Shown: piece by piece, positions 21,893 through 30,309 of the stretch | How positions within the stretch are numbered: position 1 is the stretch's first letter | Layout: every line of letters begins with the position of its first letter | Assembly: GCA_024401715.1 (NCBI GenBank) | Contig: JAKSKO010000023.1 | Location: forward strand, 1-32,691 | Direction of reading: 5' to 3' | Source of the DNA: Bacteroidales bacterium | GTDB taxonomy: Bacteria > Bacteroidota > Bacteroidia > Bacteroidales > UBA932 | DNA: 32,691 bases | Notes under the pieces: generated by a model | The model's database searches: none | What the model was told of the DNA's origin: nothing | The model's input: only the letters and a program-made list of their open reading frames with translations | Program-made: the position numbers and the translations under genes

Positions 21893-24520
21893 TTAAATAA
21901 CCGTAATTTCGTTGCTTAGCACCCATGCCTCGCGTCCGTCGGCAAGGCTTATGTTTGTCCAATCTCCCACAACATCCAGAATCTTCACCTTGGTACCCTC
22001 GTGAAGCACGAAAAGGTCGGCACCGGAAACTGCGGAAGGGGAACTCTTTGCTGCGCACACCGCCCTAGTAACAATGGCTTCATTCCTGGATTCGTAGGCA
22101 TTTTTCTGGCTGTAGGCATTTGCAAGCGCCAGGGCGAAAAGCAGGAAAGCCACTATTCCGCTGAAGAAAGATACCTTGCGCAGTGCCGATGACCTTCCAA
22201 GCAGGAACAGCAGGCAGAGCACGGCAAACAGGGCGAAAAGGCCAAGGGCCAGAACCGCCCAGGTGTTGGAAGACATGCTGTAGCCAAGTTTCCTTGTCCA
22301 GGTCTTGAGGAAGAATTCCGGAACGGATTCAATCTTGTCCAGGGTCATCTGACGCACAATCTCCAGATTATAGCGCGCATCCTTGTTGGAAGGGTCCAGC
22401 TTAAGGGCGCGCTCGTAATACAGGATGGCCTGGCCATACTCCTGGTTCTTGAAATGCGCGTTTGCAATATTCGTGTAAAGCTCCGGGCTGGAAAGACCCA
22501 GAGAGGCAATTGACTGGAATCCCTGTGCTGCAGCAAGATACTGTCCGTCTGCATAGCAGGCAACTGCACTGTTCCACAAAGAATCCACATATGTTACCGG
22601 CTGCGCATCCAGCAGGGCCGATGGCATCATAAGAAGCAGGGCCGCAATCGCAGCAAGTTTTGTTTTCGTTTTTCCTTTCATATTATCCTCCAGGGCGGAA
22701 ATCACCTCACCCGCCTTGTCAAAAGATTCTTTCATGGCCTCGTTGCTGGAAGCCGGGGCATAGCGGGCAAACTCGCACTGGTCCACCAGTTCCACATACT
22801 GCGCAACAATGTCTTCAGAAGCGCCCGCAGAGCGGAATGCAGCGGCGATACTCTCCTTTGAAAGGTCTGCCGCACCTATGTTAAGTTTGTCCGAAGCATA
22901 ACCCAGAAGAGCCTTGTGCAACTCCTCGTAATAGGCCGAATAGAGATTCTTCTTCAGATAGTTCTCCGCCATTGCAAGGCGTTTGCGCGCAGCCTTGGAA
23001 GCGCCGCGTGTACGCACCTTCACAACGTCACCGTTCAGCTTGCGCATATAGCTTACGCCGCCAAAGACAGAAAGCGCCGCTACGATTACAAGCACCATCA
23101 GGCCCCAGAAAAGGCCGCCGCCCACCAGGAAGGAATCCTCCGACTGCAGCTTAGGCATCTTCGTGCTTATGTAATGGATGTCGTCGTTAAGGTTCTTCAC
23201 ATCCTTGCGATGGTTCACCGGAATGTTTATTCCACCCTCCGGAGACACATAATCCGCACCGGCACCCTTCTCCACATGATATGGAAGAGCATCGGTGGTA
23301 AGGGTCACATACTTGCGCGCCTGAATGTCATAGTAGCTGAACTCGATGGCAGGAATCTGGAAATCGCCGTAACTGCGCGGAATGAAAGGATATTCGAAAC
23401 TCTTGCTTCCCGATGTTCCGCCGCTGCCTTTGTCGCTGCGGTCCGATGTCTTTACGTCGTAAAGCTCGCTGTCCGGAGGGAAGTTCACCTTCGGTGCGCT
23501 TACCAGGGCAACATTGCCCTTGCCGCTGATGTTTATCATGAGTGAAGCGGCATCATGCACCTTCAGGGAATCGCTGCTTAGCTTAGCACTTATCTTGTAG
23601 GAGCCCACAGCACCGGTGAAAGATGCGGGAGCACCCGCCGGCAGAGGGCTCACCTTAACGGTGTAGGCGCTGGAGAACACCCTTTTGCGTACGGTCTGGT
23701 AATCGTCAAAGAATCCGTCGAAAATGCTGTTTCCCGTGCTCACACGCTGCTGCAGCAGACACACAAGCTCTGCCGGATCTATGTTTATGGAACCGGTTTT
23801 CTGCGGGATTATCACCCAGCGGCGAAGCACCGCGCTGTTGTATATCTTGTCTCCCACGCTCTCCCTCTGGAAGGTGATGTTCTGCGGAGACTCCACCTCC
23901 TGGGCCCAGAAGCCGTTGAAAGTAGGGAATTTTGCATCCTCGAAGCCGGCCACGCTGCCTCGCGTATAAAGTTTCAGCGTTGCGGTGATAGGCTCCCCTA
24001 CAACAGCCGATGTGCGGCTGAGGGAAAAGCGCATGAAAATATCTTCCGATGATGAAGCCCTTGAGGACGATGGCTGCGAAGATGAACTGTTGCCACCGGC
24101 AGCGGCAGGAGATGAAGATGCGGCGGAAGAGCCTCCCTGCGAAGCTCCGTTGCTTACAACCTGCACCGAAGGGGCCTTTGAATAATGCTCTGTACCTCCT
24201 ATCACAGCACGTGCAGCCGGCATGGTGAATGTTCCGTTCTGACGCGGGATAACCACATAGGTGTAGGTGTATCGGCTGGTTTTGGAATGCTTGCCGTTAA
24301 CAATGGAGATGGATGTGCTGCTTCCCGTCTGCGGGCCCCACACCAGCTGGAAGTTCTCTCCGGACTCCCAATCGAAGCTGGAAGGCTTCTCGTTCAGGGT
24401 GAATGTTATGTTGAACTGCTCGTTAAGGCCCACAACCGATGGGGCATCAACGGAAATCTGCGCCATCGCAGCAAGCGACAACGCAAATAAAAATGTGAAA
24501 ATGCCAAGTATCCTTTTCAT
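21893..24520 (-). CDS. batD: BatD-BatE fusion: oxygen-tolerance membrane protein with TPR and SH3 parts
   Basis: An 875-residue frame combining two Bat proteins. Residues 1-613 equal a full-length BatD: signal peptide (1-20), periplasmic beta-rich domains, a Ser-rich linker (about 128-158), one membrane helix (about 467-488) and a cytoplasmic helical tail. From Met614 the sequence restarts like a BatE: basic KGKTKTK, hydrophobic signal-like segment (about 621-637), TPR motifs (about 645-725), two membrane helices (about 753-774 and 785-802) and a C-terminal SH3-like domain (about 815-873). Membrane topology stays consistent, because the BatD tail is cytoplasmic and the BatE segment can reinsert. 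Met614 (at 22681) has GGAGG five bases upstream, so BatE could also be made separately. It is the last Bat gene, 5 bases after batC. Confidence 0.85.
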   Translation of the reverse strand: MKRILGIFTFLFALSLAAMAQISVDAPSVVGLNEQFNITFTLNEKPSSFDWESGENFQLVWGPQTGSSTSISIVNGKHSKTSRYTYTYVVIPRQNGTFTMPAARAVIGGTEHYSKAPSVQVVSNGASQGGSSAASSSPAAAGGNSSSSQPSSSRASSSEDIFMRFSLSRTSAVVGEPITATLKLYTRGSVAGFEDAKFPTFNGFWAQEVESPQNITFQRESVGDKIYNSAVLRRWVIIPQKTGSINIDPAELVCLLQQRVSTGNSIFDGFFDDYQTVRKRVFSSAYTVKVSPLPAGAPASFTGAVGSYKISAKLSSDSLKVHDAASLMINISGKGNVALVSAPKVNFPPDSELYDVKTSDRSDKGSGGTSGSKSFEYPFIPRSYGDFQIPAIEFSYYDIQARKYVTLTTDALPYHVEKGAGADYVSPEGGINIPVNHRKDVKNLNDDIHYISTKMPKLQSEDSFLVGGGLFWGLMVLVIVAALSVFGGVSYMRKLNGDVVKVRTRGASKAARKRLAMAENYLKKNLYSAYYEELHKALLGYASDKLNIGAADLSKESIAAAFRSAGASEDIVAQYVELVDQCEFARYAPASSNEAMKESFDKAGEVISALEDNMKGKTKTKLAAIAALLLMMPSALLDAQPVTYVDSLWNSAVACYADGQYLAAAQGFQSIASLGLSSPELYTNIANAHFKNQEYGQAILYYERALKLDPSNKDARYNLEIVRQMTLDKIESVPEFFLKTWTRKLGYSMSSNTWAVLALGLFALFAVLCLLFLLGRSSALRKVSFFSGIVAFLLFALALANAYSQKNAYESRNEAIVTRAVCAAKSSPSAVSGADLFVLHEGTKVKILDVVGDWTNISLADGREAWVLSNEITVI
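22681..22691 (-). promoter_or_regulatory. Candidate internal ribosome binding site for the BatE part
   Basis: On the minus strand GGAGG (22691-22687) stands five bases before an in-frame ATG (22681), the exact point where BatE-type sequence begins with a signal-peptide-like segment. Shine-Dalgarno sequences are scarce in this genome, so this one stands out. The bases also encode Leu-Glu-Asp in the BatD frame, so chance is possible. Confidence 0.4.
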
Positions 24521-24525
24521 CTATA

Positions 24526-25347
24526 CTACCAATTCTTTTCCTTCTGCCTGCTCTTTGCCTGCAGGGCTTTCTCTTTCTTAACCTTTTCCTGGGTCTCCTT
24601 CTCCTTGTCCTCTATGGCCTGGAGCATCTGCTGTGCCGCCTGCGGGCTTATCTGCGGAGGCTGGCCCTGGCCGTTATCCCTGTTCTGATCCTTATCATTA
24701 TCCCCGTTCTGGTCCTGATCATTGTTCTGATCCTGGTTCTGATTCTGATCGTTCTTATTATCGTTGTTGTTATCCTTGTTGTTATCCTTGTTCTGATCGT
24801 TATTGTCCTTATTCTGGTCCTGGTTTTGGTTCTGGTCCTGATTCCGATCGTTGTTCTGATTCTGGTTCTGGTCGTTATTCTGATTATTCTGCTGGTTGTT
24901 CTGCTGGTCCTCCAGCATCTTCCTGGCGTAGATGTAATTCTCCTTCGCGTCCAGATCTCCCGGGTTCAGAAGCAGAGACTGCTTGAAAGCCTCAACCGCA
25001 GTATTGTAATCCTTGTTCTGCAGTGCTATGTCACCTTTATTATAGAACACATCGGCCGAATTTGCAGCAGCTCTTCCGGCTGCGGTGTTCTCCGCCGTCT
25101 CCGCATACTTCAAAGCCTCCTGCCAGTTCTCCATCCTGTACAGGGTGTTGGCCAGATTATAGTTGGCAGCCAACGATGTGCTGTCCTTCACCAGAGCCCT
25201 GCGATAGTCTATATCGGCCTTCTTGAAATTACCCTTACGGAATGCCCTGTTGCCGCTCCTCACCTCGCTGCGGTCCGGCTGAACCTGGGCCGATGCTGCG
25301 TAAGCAAGGGCGAAAATGCAAAATACTATGCTGATAACTCTCTTCAT
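24526..25347 (-). CDS. batC: BatC: TPR protein with a long Asn/Gln/Asp-rich tract
   Basis: A 273-residue exported protein: signal peptide (MKRVISIVFCIFALAYAASA, cleaved about residue 20), two or three TPR motifs (about 28-140), then an 81-residue tract (148-228) built almost only from Asn, Gln, Asp and Lys, and a charged C-terminal helix ending in KSRQKEKNW. BatC proteins in Bacteroidetes have the same order, with a variable low-complexity region. It probably acts in the periplasm as a scaffold for BatA/BatB. It lies 5 bases after batB and 5 bases before batD/E. Confidence 0.85.
   Translation of the reverse strand: MKRVISIVFCIFALAYAASAQVQPDRSEVRSGNRAFRKGNFKKADIDYRRALVKDSTSLAANYNLANTLYRMENWQEALKYAETAENTAAGRAAANSADVFYNKGDIALQNKDYNTAVEAFKQSLLLNPGDLDAKENYIYARKMLEDQQNNQQNNQNNDQNQNQNNDRNQDQNQNQDQNKDNNDQNKDNNKDNNNDNKNDQNQNQDQNNDQDQNGDNDKDQNRDNGQGQPPQISPQAAQQMLQAIEDKEKETQEKVKKEKALQAKSRQKEKNW
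24664..24906 (-). repeat. Low-complexity coding repeat (Asn/Gln/Asp codons) in batC
   Basis: About 243 bases of degenerate tandem repeat, made of units of the type CAG-AAT-CAG-GAT in the coding sense (CTGGTTCTGATC on the + strand). Third-base variation (AAC/AAT, GAT/GAC) shows that it is not a perfect microsatellite. It is prone to length change by slippage or recombination and to misassembly. Confidence 0.8.
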
Positions 25348-25352
25348 TCCAA

Positions 25353-26351
25353 CTAAAACAATTTGATACCGTTCCTGCGGTTGCCGATAAGCATCTCCAA
25401 CACCAGAAGAAGCAGGGCAAAGGCAAAGAAATACATATACTGCTCGTCAAACTCCTCGAACACCACGGAAGAGAACTCCTCCGCATCCATCTTGCGTATG
25501 CCGTCTATTATAGGGTTCAGGCCGAACTCGCTGTTTCCGGCACGCACGTATGCACCGTTTCCGGCATCGGCAATGTCCTGCAGGGTTTTCTCGTCCAGTT
25601 TGGTCACAACTATATTGCCCTCCCTGTCCTTAAGCAGCTCTCCGCCCATAGGGATAGGCTTGCCCTCCGGCGAACCCACACCCACGGTGAACACCCTCAC
25701 GCCAATCTCGGCCGCCTGTTTTGCAACCTCAACGGCATCATCCTCGTGGTTCTCGCCATCGGTGATTACTATTATCACGCGGCTCTTGCTGCTCTGGGTG
25801 CTGAAAGAACGCATTGCAGTGCGCAGCGCATCGCCTATGGCAGTTCCCTGCACCGGCACAGACTCTGTGTTCACGCTACCCAGGAACATCTTGGCCGAAA
25901 CATAGTCTGTGGTGATAGGCAGCTGCACGAAGCTCTGTCCGGCAAACACTATCAGGCCGATGCGGTCTTCCTGCAGTTTGTCCACGAAACGTGAGATGGC
26001 AAGCTTGGCCCTGTCCAGACGGCTTGGAGAATAGTCCTGCGCCAGCATGGAGTTGGAAACGTCCAGGCATATCATCACCTCCACGCCCTTGGCCTTGTGC
26101 TCTGAAAGCTTGGCGCCAATCTGCGGACGCGCAATGCCTATCACGAAGCTTGCGAAAGCCAGGCTGAAGAGGACCACCCTCACCCAACCCTTTATCCTGC
26201 TGACCGATGGCATAAGCGCCGCGGCCTGGGCTGCATCGGCAAAGTCTGCAACGCGTCTGGCCCTCAGCCAGCGCATGAGGCCGTAGCCCAGCAGCAGGAA
26301 AGGCAGCAGAAGCAGCAGATACAGATATATGGGATTTGCAAAATACAACAT
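25353..26351 (-). CDS. batB: BatB: membrane-anchored von Willebrand factor A protein
   Basis: A 332-residue protein with two N-terminal membrane helices (about 7-27 and 58-75), a VWA domain with the metal-binding MIDAS motif DVSNS at 97-101, TDGENHEDD further on, and a C-terminal membrane helix (about 307-325). This is the BatA/BatB architecture, with the VWA domain in the periplasm. BatB is shorter in its C-terminal tail than a fused BatB-BatC. It lies 3 bases after batA and 5 before batC. Confidence 0.9.
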   Translation of the reverse strand: MLYFANPIYLYLLLLLPFLLLGYGLMRWLRARRVADFADAAQAAALMPSVSRIKGWVRVVLFSLAFASFVIGIARPQIGAKLSEHKAKGVEVMICLDVSNSMLAQDYSPSRLDRAKLAISRFVDKLQEDRIGLIVFAGQSFVQLPITTDYVSAKMFLGSVNTESVPVQGTAIGDALRTAMRSFSTQSSKSRVIIVITDGENHEDDAVEVAKQAAEIGVRVFTVGVGSPEGKPIPMGGELLKDREGNIVVTKLDEKTLQDIADAGNGAYVRAGNSEFGLNPIIDGIRKMDAEEFSSVVFEEFDEQYMYFFAFALLLLVLEMLIGNRRNGIKLF

Positions 26352-26354
26352 ATC

Positions 26355-27338
26355 CTATGGCAATTTTCGTATTAATGCACAAAGCAGAACCTCCAGAAGC
26401 AAGGCCACCAGCGCTATCAGGGCATATTTCGGGAACAACTCCTTGTATACCGGGAAGGAATCTATCGTTGTGCGAACCTTCTCCATCTTGTTGATTTCCT
26501 CGTATATCTCCATCAGCTTGGCATTGTCCGTGGCACGGAAATATCGGCCGCCGGTCTGCTCGGCAATATCTTTCAACAGGGCCTCGTCTATCTCCACCTG
26601 CATGTTGCGCAGCTCCATGCCCCAAGGGGTCATCACCGGATAAGGGGCCATTCCGTTCGCACCCACGCCTATGGTGTATACGCGTATTCCATAGGTTTTG
26701 GCAATCTCGGCCGCAGTCTGCGGGGTAATCTCGCCGCGGTTGTTCACACCGTCGGTGAGCAGGATCACAACCCTGCTCTTGGCATCGGAATCCTTCATGC
26801 GGCTCACAGCTGTGGCAAGGCCGTTTCCTATCGCGGTGCCGTCCTCAATGAGGTCTGTCTGTATCTCCTTCATCAGGTTGATAAGAGACGCACGGTCTGT
26901 GGTGAGTGGGCACTGCGTAAAGCTTTCTCCCGCAAAAACCACTATGCCCATGCGGTCCGAAGGCCTCTGGGCTATGAATTCTATGGCTATGTTCTTGGAA
27001 GCCTCCAGACGGTCCGGATTGAAATCGCGGGCCAGCATGGAAGTGGAAACGTCCATGGTAAGCACTATGTCAATGCCCTCGGTGTCCACCTTCTCCATCT
27101 CCTGGCTGCTGCGCGGACGGGCAAGAGCCACAATGATCATGGACAGGGCCACAAGGCGCAGGACAAAAGGCAGATGGCGCACAAGCATCATGTAATCCCT
27201 GCCGCCTGCCTTCCACGGAGTGATGGTGGAAACCCTCACATGCGGGTTCCTGCCGAAGAACTCCCTGTAGAGATAGTGCAGTACCAGAAGAACCGGAACC
27301 GCAAGAAGCCACAGAAGTTTAGGGTACTCAAAGAACAT
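26355..27338 (-). CDS. batA: BatA: membrane-anchored von Willebrand factor A protein
   Basis: A 327-residue protein with N-terminal membrane helices (about 8-22 and 56-73), a VWA domain with MIDAS motif DVSTS at 96-100 and LLTDGVNNRGE later, and a C-terminal helix. I chose ATG 27338 (MFFEYPKLLW) over 27383, because homologues begin with 'FA.P..L.LL' and the extra 15 residues would be basic and unlike the family. With this start the gene overlaps the previous one by 11 bases. BatA and BatB form a complex in Bacteroides and Leptospira-type Bat systems, linked to aerotolerance and stress. Confidence 0.9.
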   Translation of the reverse strand: MFFEYPKLLWLLAVPVLLVLHYLYREFFGRNPHVRVSTITPWKAGGRDYMMLVRHLPFVLRLVALSMIIVALARPRSSQEMEKVDTEGIDIVLTMDVSTSMLARDFNPDRLEASKNIAIEFIAQRPSDRMGIVVFAGESFTQCPLTTDRASLINLMKEIQTDLIEDGTAIGNGLATAVSRMKDSDAKSRVVILLTDGVNNRGEITPQTAAEIAKTYGIRVYTIGVGANGMAPYPVMTPWGMELRNMQVEIDEALLKDIAEQTGGRYFRATDNAKLMEIYEEINKMEKVRTTIDSFPVYKELFPKYALIALVALLLEVLLCALIRKLP

Positions 27339-28236
27339 TCTTATTCTCCTCCTCCACTTCTTCCTGATATGTGCTGGTGACAAAACGCACGCTTAGAGGC
27401 AGAACCTCCGCATTCTCCTTGTCATCGGCCACATATTTGGCGAATTTAACATAATCGCTGCGCTGGAAAAGATCCTGCAGGGCGTCCTTCAGGTCGGCCG
27501 GGATATCGCTTTTCTTAAGGGCCTGGAAAATCTCGGCAGTGGTCATCTCCATTGCGCTTATTCCGTAGCGGGAGCCTATATACTCCCTTAGAGTGTCTGT
27601 AACGCCGCTGTAGAAGGCCTTCTGCTTGGCCTCAGCCCAATATTTGTCTCCGCGATAGGCATCCAGCTTGCGAAGGGCAATGATGTGCGCGGGGTCGTGG
27701 CTTTCGGCCACCAGGCGTTTCAGCCTGCGCTGCTTAAGCCAGTACCATATTCCCGTTGCAGCGGCTGCAACAAGAAGGGCAAGTCCCACCCAAGGCATTA
27801 TCTCCCCGAAGGTTACGGGATATTTCATCTGGCCCTTGATGTCGTGAATCTGGAAGGTGGCCGTATCCACGGGCATGGTGCAGAAAAGCACGTCCTGGCC
27901 CTTGAACAGCAGGGTGTCCACCTGTCCGTCCGGGCGGCGGATTGCAACCGGAATGCCCGGAAGCAGATATTCGCCCTCGTCGAAAGATGTTATCACTATG
28001 GATGCCCTAAGGTCCTGGGTATTTTCCTTCTTGTGGGTCTTGAGGGTATCCAGTTTCCAGTTCTCCAACACCAGGATATCCCTCATAACCGTATCCTTCA
28101 GCTGTGGCAGCGCAAGATTGCTGCCCACCTCTATGGAAGGCAGATCCACGCCATAGCGCAGCTGATCGGCAATCAATATGGAATCCCTTTTCTGCAGTTG
28201 CTGCACAAAGGTCTCTCCTGCATTTATCTCTTTCAT
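27328..28236 (-). CDS. Bat-operon membrane protein (BatD-like N-terminal domain, one helix), no signal peptide
   Basis: A 302-residue protein found between the DUF58 protein and BatA in Bacteroidetes Bat operons. Residues 1-140 look like a beta-rich extracytoplasmic domain, with RDSILIADQLRYGVDL near 17-32 and PGIPVAIRRPDG near 93-104. A membrane helix follows (about 147-167), then a basic cytoplasmic helical tail of 135 residues. No signal peptide precedes the extracytoplasmic domain. In frame upstream there is no other ATG before a stop at 28278-28276. The start overlaps the DUF58 stop in an ATGA arrangement. The function is unknown; it may pair with BatA and BatB. Confidence 0.75.
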   Translation of the reverse strand: MKEINAGETFVQQLQKRDSILIADQLRYGVDLPSIEVGSNLALPQLKDTVMRDILVLENWKLDTLKTHKKENTQDLRASIVITSFDEGEYLLPGIPVAIRRPDGQVDTLLFKGQDVLFCTMPVDTATFQIHDIKGQMKYPVTFGEIMPWVGLALLVAAAATGIWYWLKQRRLKRLVAESHDPAHIIALRKLDAYRGDKYWAEAKQKAFYSGVTDTLREYIGSRYGISAMEMTTAEIFQALKKSDIPADLKDALQDLFQRSDYVKFAKYVADDKENAEVLPLSVRFVTSTYQEEVEEENKNVL

Positions 28237-29132
28237 CGTTTCTTGAAAAAGGCCATCAGGCCCTTGGCATAATCTTCATTGGTGGCAATGGACACAGAGT
28301 CTATCTGATACTTGTTAAGCATCTTCTCCGTCGTGGCACTCACTGCACCGAACCACTCTTCGTACTGCCTGCGCACCTTGCGGGAATCAGTGTTGATCCA
28401 CGCATCATCTCCAGTCTCGGAATCCTTCACGTGGACAAGTCCCACTGCCGGCAATTCCCTCTCACGCGGGTCGTAAACCTGTATCACCCCAAGGTCGTGA
28501 CGGTTCACGGCCACTTTCAGGGCATCTTCATAACGCGGCGTTGCATCGGCATTCACATCCAGCATGTCGCTTAGGACAAAGGCCGTGCATTTCTTCTTGA
28601 TTGCGTTGGTGAGGAAGCGCAGGGCCTGTGAAAGGTCTGTCCCGTCGTTTTCCGGCTGGAACTCCAGCACCTCGCGTATGATGTGCAGCAGATGGCTGCG
28701 GCCCTTTTTCGGAGGGCTGAACTTCTCCACCTTGCTGCTGAAGAAGATGGCTCCCACCTTATCGTTGTTGATAATGGCCGAAAAGCTGAGCACGGCGGCA
28801 ATCTCTGCGATAAGTTCCCTTTTGGTGCGCACGGAACTGCCGAAAAGACCGCTTCGGCTCATGTCTATGAGCAGAACCACCGTAAGTTCCCTTTCCTCCT
28901 CGTACACCTTGATGTACGGGCTGCGCATACGGGCGGTGACGTTCCACTCCATATTGCGAACGTCATCACCCCACTGGTACTCACGCACCTCGCTGAAGGT
29001 CATACCACGCCCCTTGAAGGCCGAATGGTATTCTCCGGCGAATATCTGATGCGAGAGCGCCTTGGTGCGTATCTCTATCTTCCTTACTTTCTTTATCAGT
29101 TCGTTTGGCTCCATTACTACTTCTGCCTGCAT
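28233..29132 (-). CDS. DUF58 protein (VWA-like partner of MoxR)
   Basis: A 299-residue soluble protein. It contains the DUF58 core KGRGMTFSEVREYQWGDD near 40-57 and NMEWNVTAR after it, then a VWA-like DMSRSG at about 89-94. DUF58 proteins commonly accompany MoxR AAA+ ATPases. The start could be ATG 29132 or the in-frame ATG 29114 (MEPNELIKKV); homologues I know begin close to the latter ('MET.ELLKKVRKIEI'). The protein ends at an ATGA overlap with the next gene. It is separated from moxR by 133 bases instead of the usual few. Confidence 0.88.
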   Translation of the reverse strand: MQAEVVMEPNELIKKVRKIEIRTKALSHQIFAGEYHSAFKGRGMTFSEVREYQWGDDVRNMEWNVTARMRSPYIKVYEEERELTVVLLIDMSRSGLFGSSVRTKRELIAEIAAVLSFSAIINNDKVGAIFFSSKVEKFSPPKKGRSHLLHIIREVLEFQPENDGTDLSQALRFLTNAIKKKCTAFVLSDMLDVNADATPRYEDALKVAVNRHDLGVIQVYDPRERELPAVGLVHVKDSETGDDAWINTDSRKVRRQYEEWFGAVSATTEKMLNKYQIDSVSIATNEDYAKGLMAFFKKR

Positions 29133-29265
29133 CGCTTCATTTTATTCCACTATATCACCACGCCGCTAACAAGGCCGTTGCAACGGCCCGCCGGAGGCCG
29201 TGTATTTTGCAAAAATACGAAAGGCCGGGAGGCGCGGGGTGTAAAGGGGCGGCGCCCCTGGAATT
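29133..29265. other. Palindrome-rich gap between moxR and the DUF58 gene
   Basis: The 133-base gap holds three inverted repeats: a perfect 16-base palindrome GGCCGTTGCAACGGCC (29173-29188), GTATTTT-GCA-AAAATAC (29202-29218), and AGGGGC-GGC-GCCCCT (29245-29259). The last begins 7 bases after the moxR stop and is followed on the minus strand by only three T, so it is at best a weak terminator or attenuator. A TATTTTTG sequence (29217-29210, minus strand) inside the second repeat matches TAnnTTTG and could restart transcription of the bat genes. GC content is well above the neighbouring intergenic sequence. It may also be a dispersed palindromic repeat. Confidence 0.6.
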
Positions 29266-30258
29266 CTAAGGCACTTCTACGGCGTTCAGAATTTCCTGGA
29301 TAATCTGCTCTGTGGTGACGTTCTCCGCCTCAGCCTCATATGTGAGGCCGATACGGTGGCGCAGAACCTCCGGGCATACGGCGCGCACATCCTCCGGAAT
29401 AACATATCCGCGGCGTTTGATGAAGGCATAGGCCTTTGCCGCCTGCGCAAGAGAGATGCTGGCACGTGGGGAAGCACCGCAGGAAATAAGGTCCTTCAGG
29501 TTCTCCAGCTTGTATTTTTCCGGCATACGTGTGCTGTACACGATATCCACAATGTATTTCTGGATCTTCTCGTCCATATAAACCTCACGCACCACCTCAC
29601 GCGCACGGATGATATCCTCCGGCTTCAGAATGGCATTCGGTTTCGGGAACTCCCCGCTGAGGTTCATATTGATAATCTGCTTCTCTTCCTCCGGGCTTGG
29701 ATATCCCACAACAACCTTAAGCATGAAACGGTCCACCTGGGCCTCCGGAAGAGGATAGGTTCCCTCCTGCTCTATAGGGTTCTGGGTTGCCATAACAAGG
29801 AAAGGCTGCGGAAGCTTGAAAGTTTCGTCACCTATTGTAACCTGTTTCTCCTGCATGGCCTCCAGAAGGGCGCTCTGCACTTTGGCAGGGCTTCGGTTTA
29901 TCTCATCGGCCAAAACAAAATTCGCGAAAATCGGGCCCTTGCGAATTGTGAAGTTCTCGTTTTTCTGCGAATAGATGAGTGTACCGATAACATCGGCCGG
30001 AAGAAGGTCCGGAGTAAACTGAATACGGCTGAAGTCTGCATCCACAACTTTAGACAAAGTGTTGATTGCCAAAGTCTTGGCAAGACCGGGAACGCCTTCA
30101 AGAAGAATGTGGCCGCCGCTAAGCAGGCCAATCATAAGGTTCTCAACCAGGTGTTTCTGGCCCACGATAACCTTGCCCATTTCCATTGAAAGCATATCCA
30201 CGAACTGGCTTTCCTTCTGAATGCGGTCGTTCAATTCTTTAATGTTTACGCTATCCAT
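29266..30258 (-). CDS. moxR: MoxR-family AAA+ ATPase
   Basis: A 330-residue MoxR ATPase. Walker A is GVPGLAKT at residues 55-62, Walker B is VLADEINR near 111-118, a sensor-like ATQNP near 153-157, and the arginine-rich C-terminal lid follows. The length is normal for MoxR (about 320-335). In Bacteroidetes, MoxR stands first in the Bat operon and is thought to act as a chaperone-like ATPase for the VWA proteins. A -7 type sequence lies upstream. The next gene is unusually far away, as noted for the gap. Confidence 0.92.
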   Translation of the reverse strand: MDSVNIKELNDRIQKESQFVDMLSMEMGKVIVGQKHLVENLMIGLLSGGHILLEGVPGLAKTLAINTLSKVVDADFSRIQFTPDLLPADVIGTLIYSQKNENFTIRKGPIFANFVLADEINRSPAKVQSALLEAMQEKQVTIGDETFKLPQPFLVMATQNPIEQEGTYPLPEAQVDRFMLKVVVGYPSPEEEKQIINMNLSGEFPKPNAILKPEDIIRAREVVREVYMDEKIQKYIVDIVYSTRMPEKYKLENLKDLISCGASPRASISLAQAAKAYAFIKRRGYVIPEDVRAVCPEVLRHRIGLTYEAEAENVTTEQIIQEILNAVEVP

Positions 30259-30271
30259 ATTATATTTTTAC

Positions 30272-30279
30272 TAAATTTG
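30272..30279 (+). promoter_or_regulatory. Probable -7 element of the truA promoter
   Basis: TAAATTTG matches TAnnTTTG exactly, 30 bases before the truA ATG. No convincing -33 TTTG is seen at 19-21 bases. Confidence 0.45.
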
Positions 30280-30294
30280 TCTTTTCAAATCACG

Positions 30295-30302
30295 CAAAGA
30301 TA
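30295..30302 (-). promoter_or_regulatory. Probable -7 element of the moxR/bat promoter
   Basis: On the minus strand this reads TATCTTTG, an exact match to TAnnTTTG, 36 bases before the moxR ATG at 30258. It is divergent from the truA element and the two lie within 31 bases. No clear -33 is seen, since it would fall inside truA. Confidence 0.5.
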
Positions 30303-30309
30303 ATAAAAA

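Noticed and set aside
24664-24906. CRISPR-like regular repeats
   Set aside because: The repeat is a coding low-complexity tract in frame with batC. It has no constant spacers or palindromic repeat units and no cas genes nearby.
28683-29303. A + strand frame of 206 residues crossing the palindrome-rich gap
   Set aside because: It is antisense to the DUF58 gene and its end runs through the GC-rich repeats. No domain is visible, and such frames often arise from repeated intergenic sequence.
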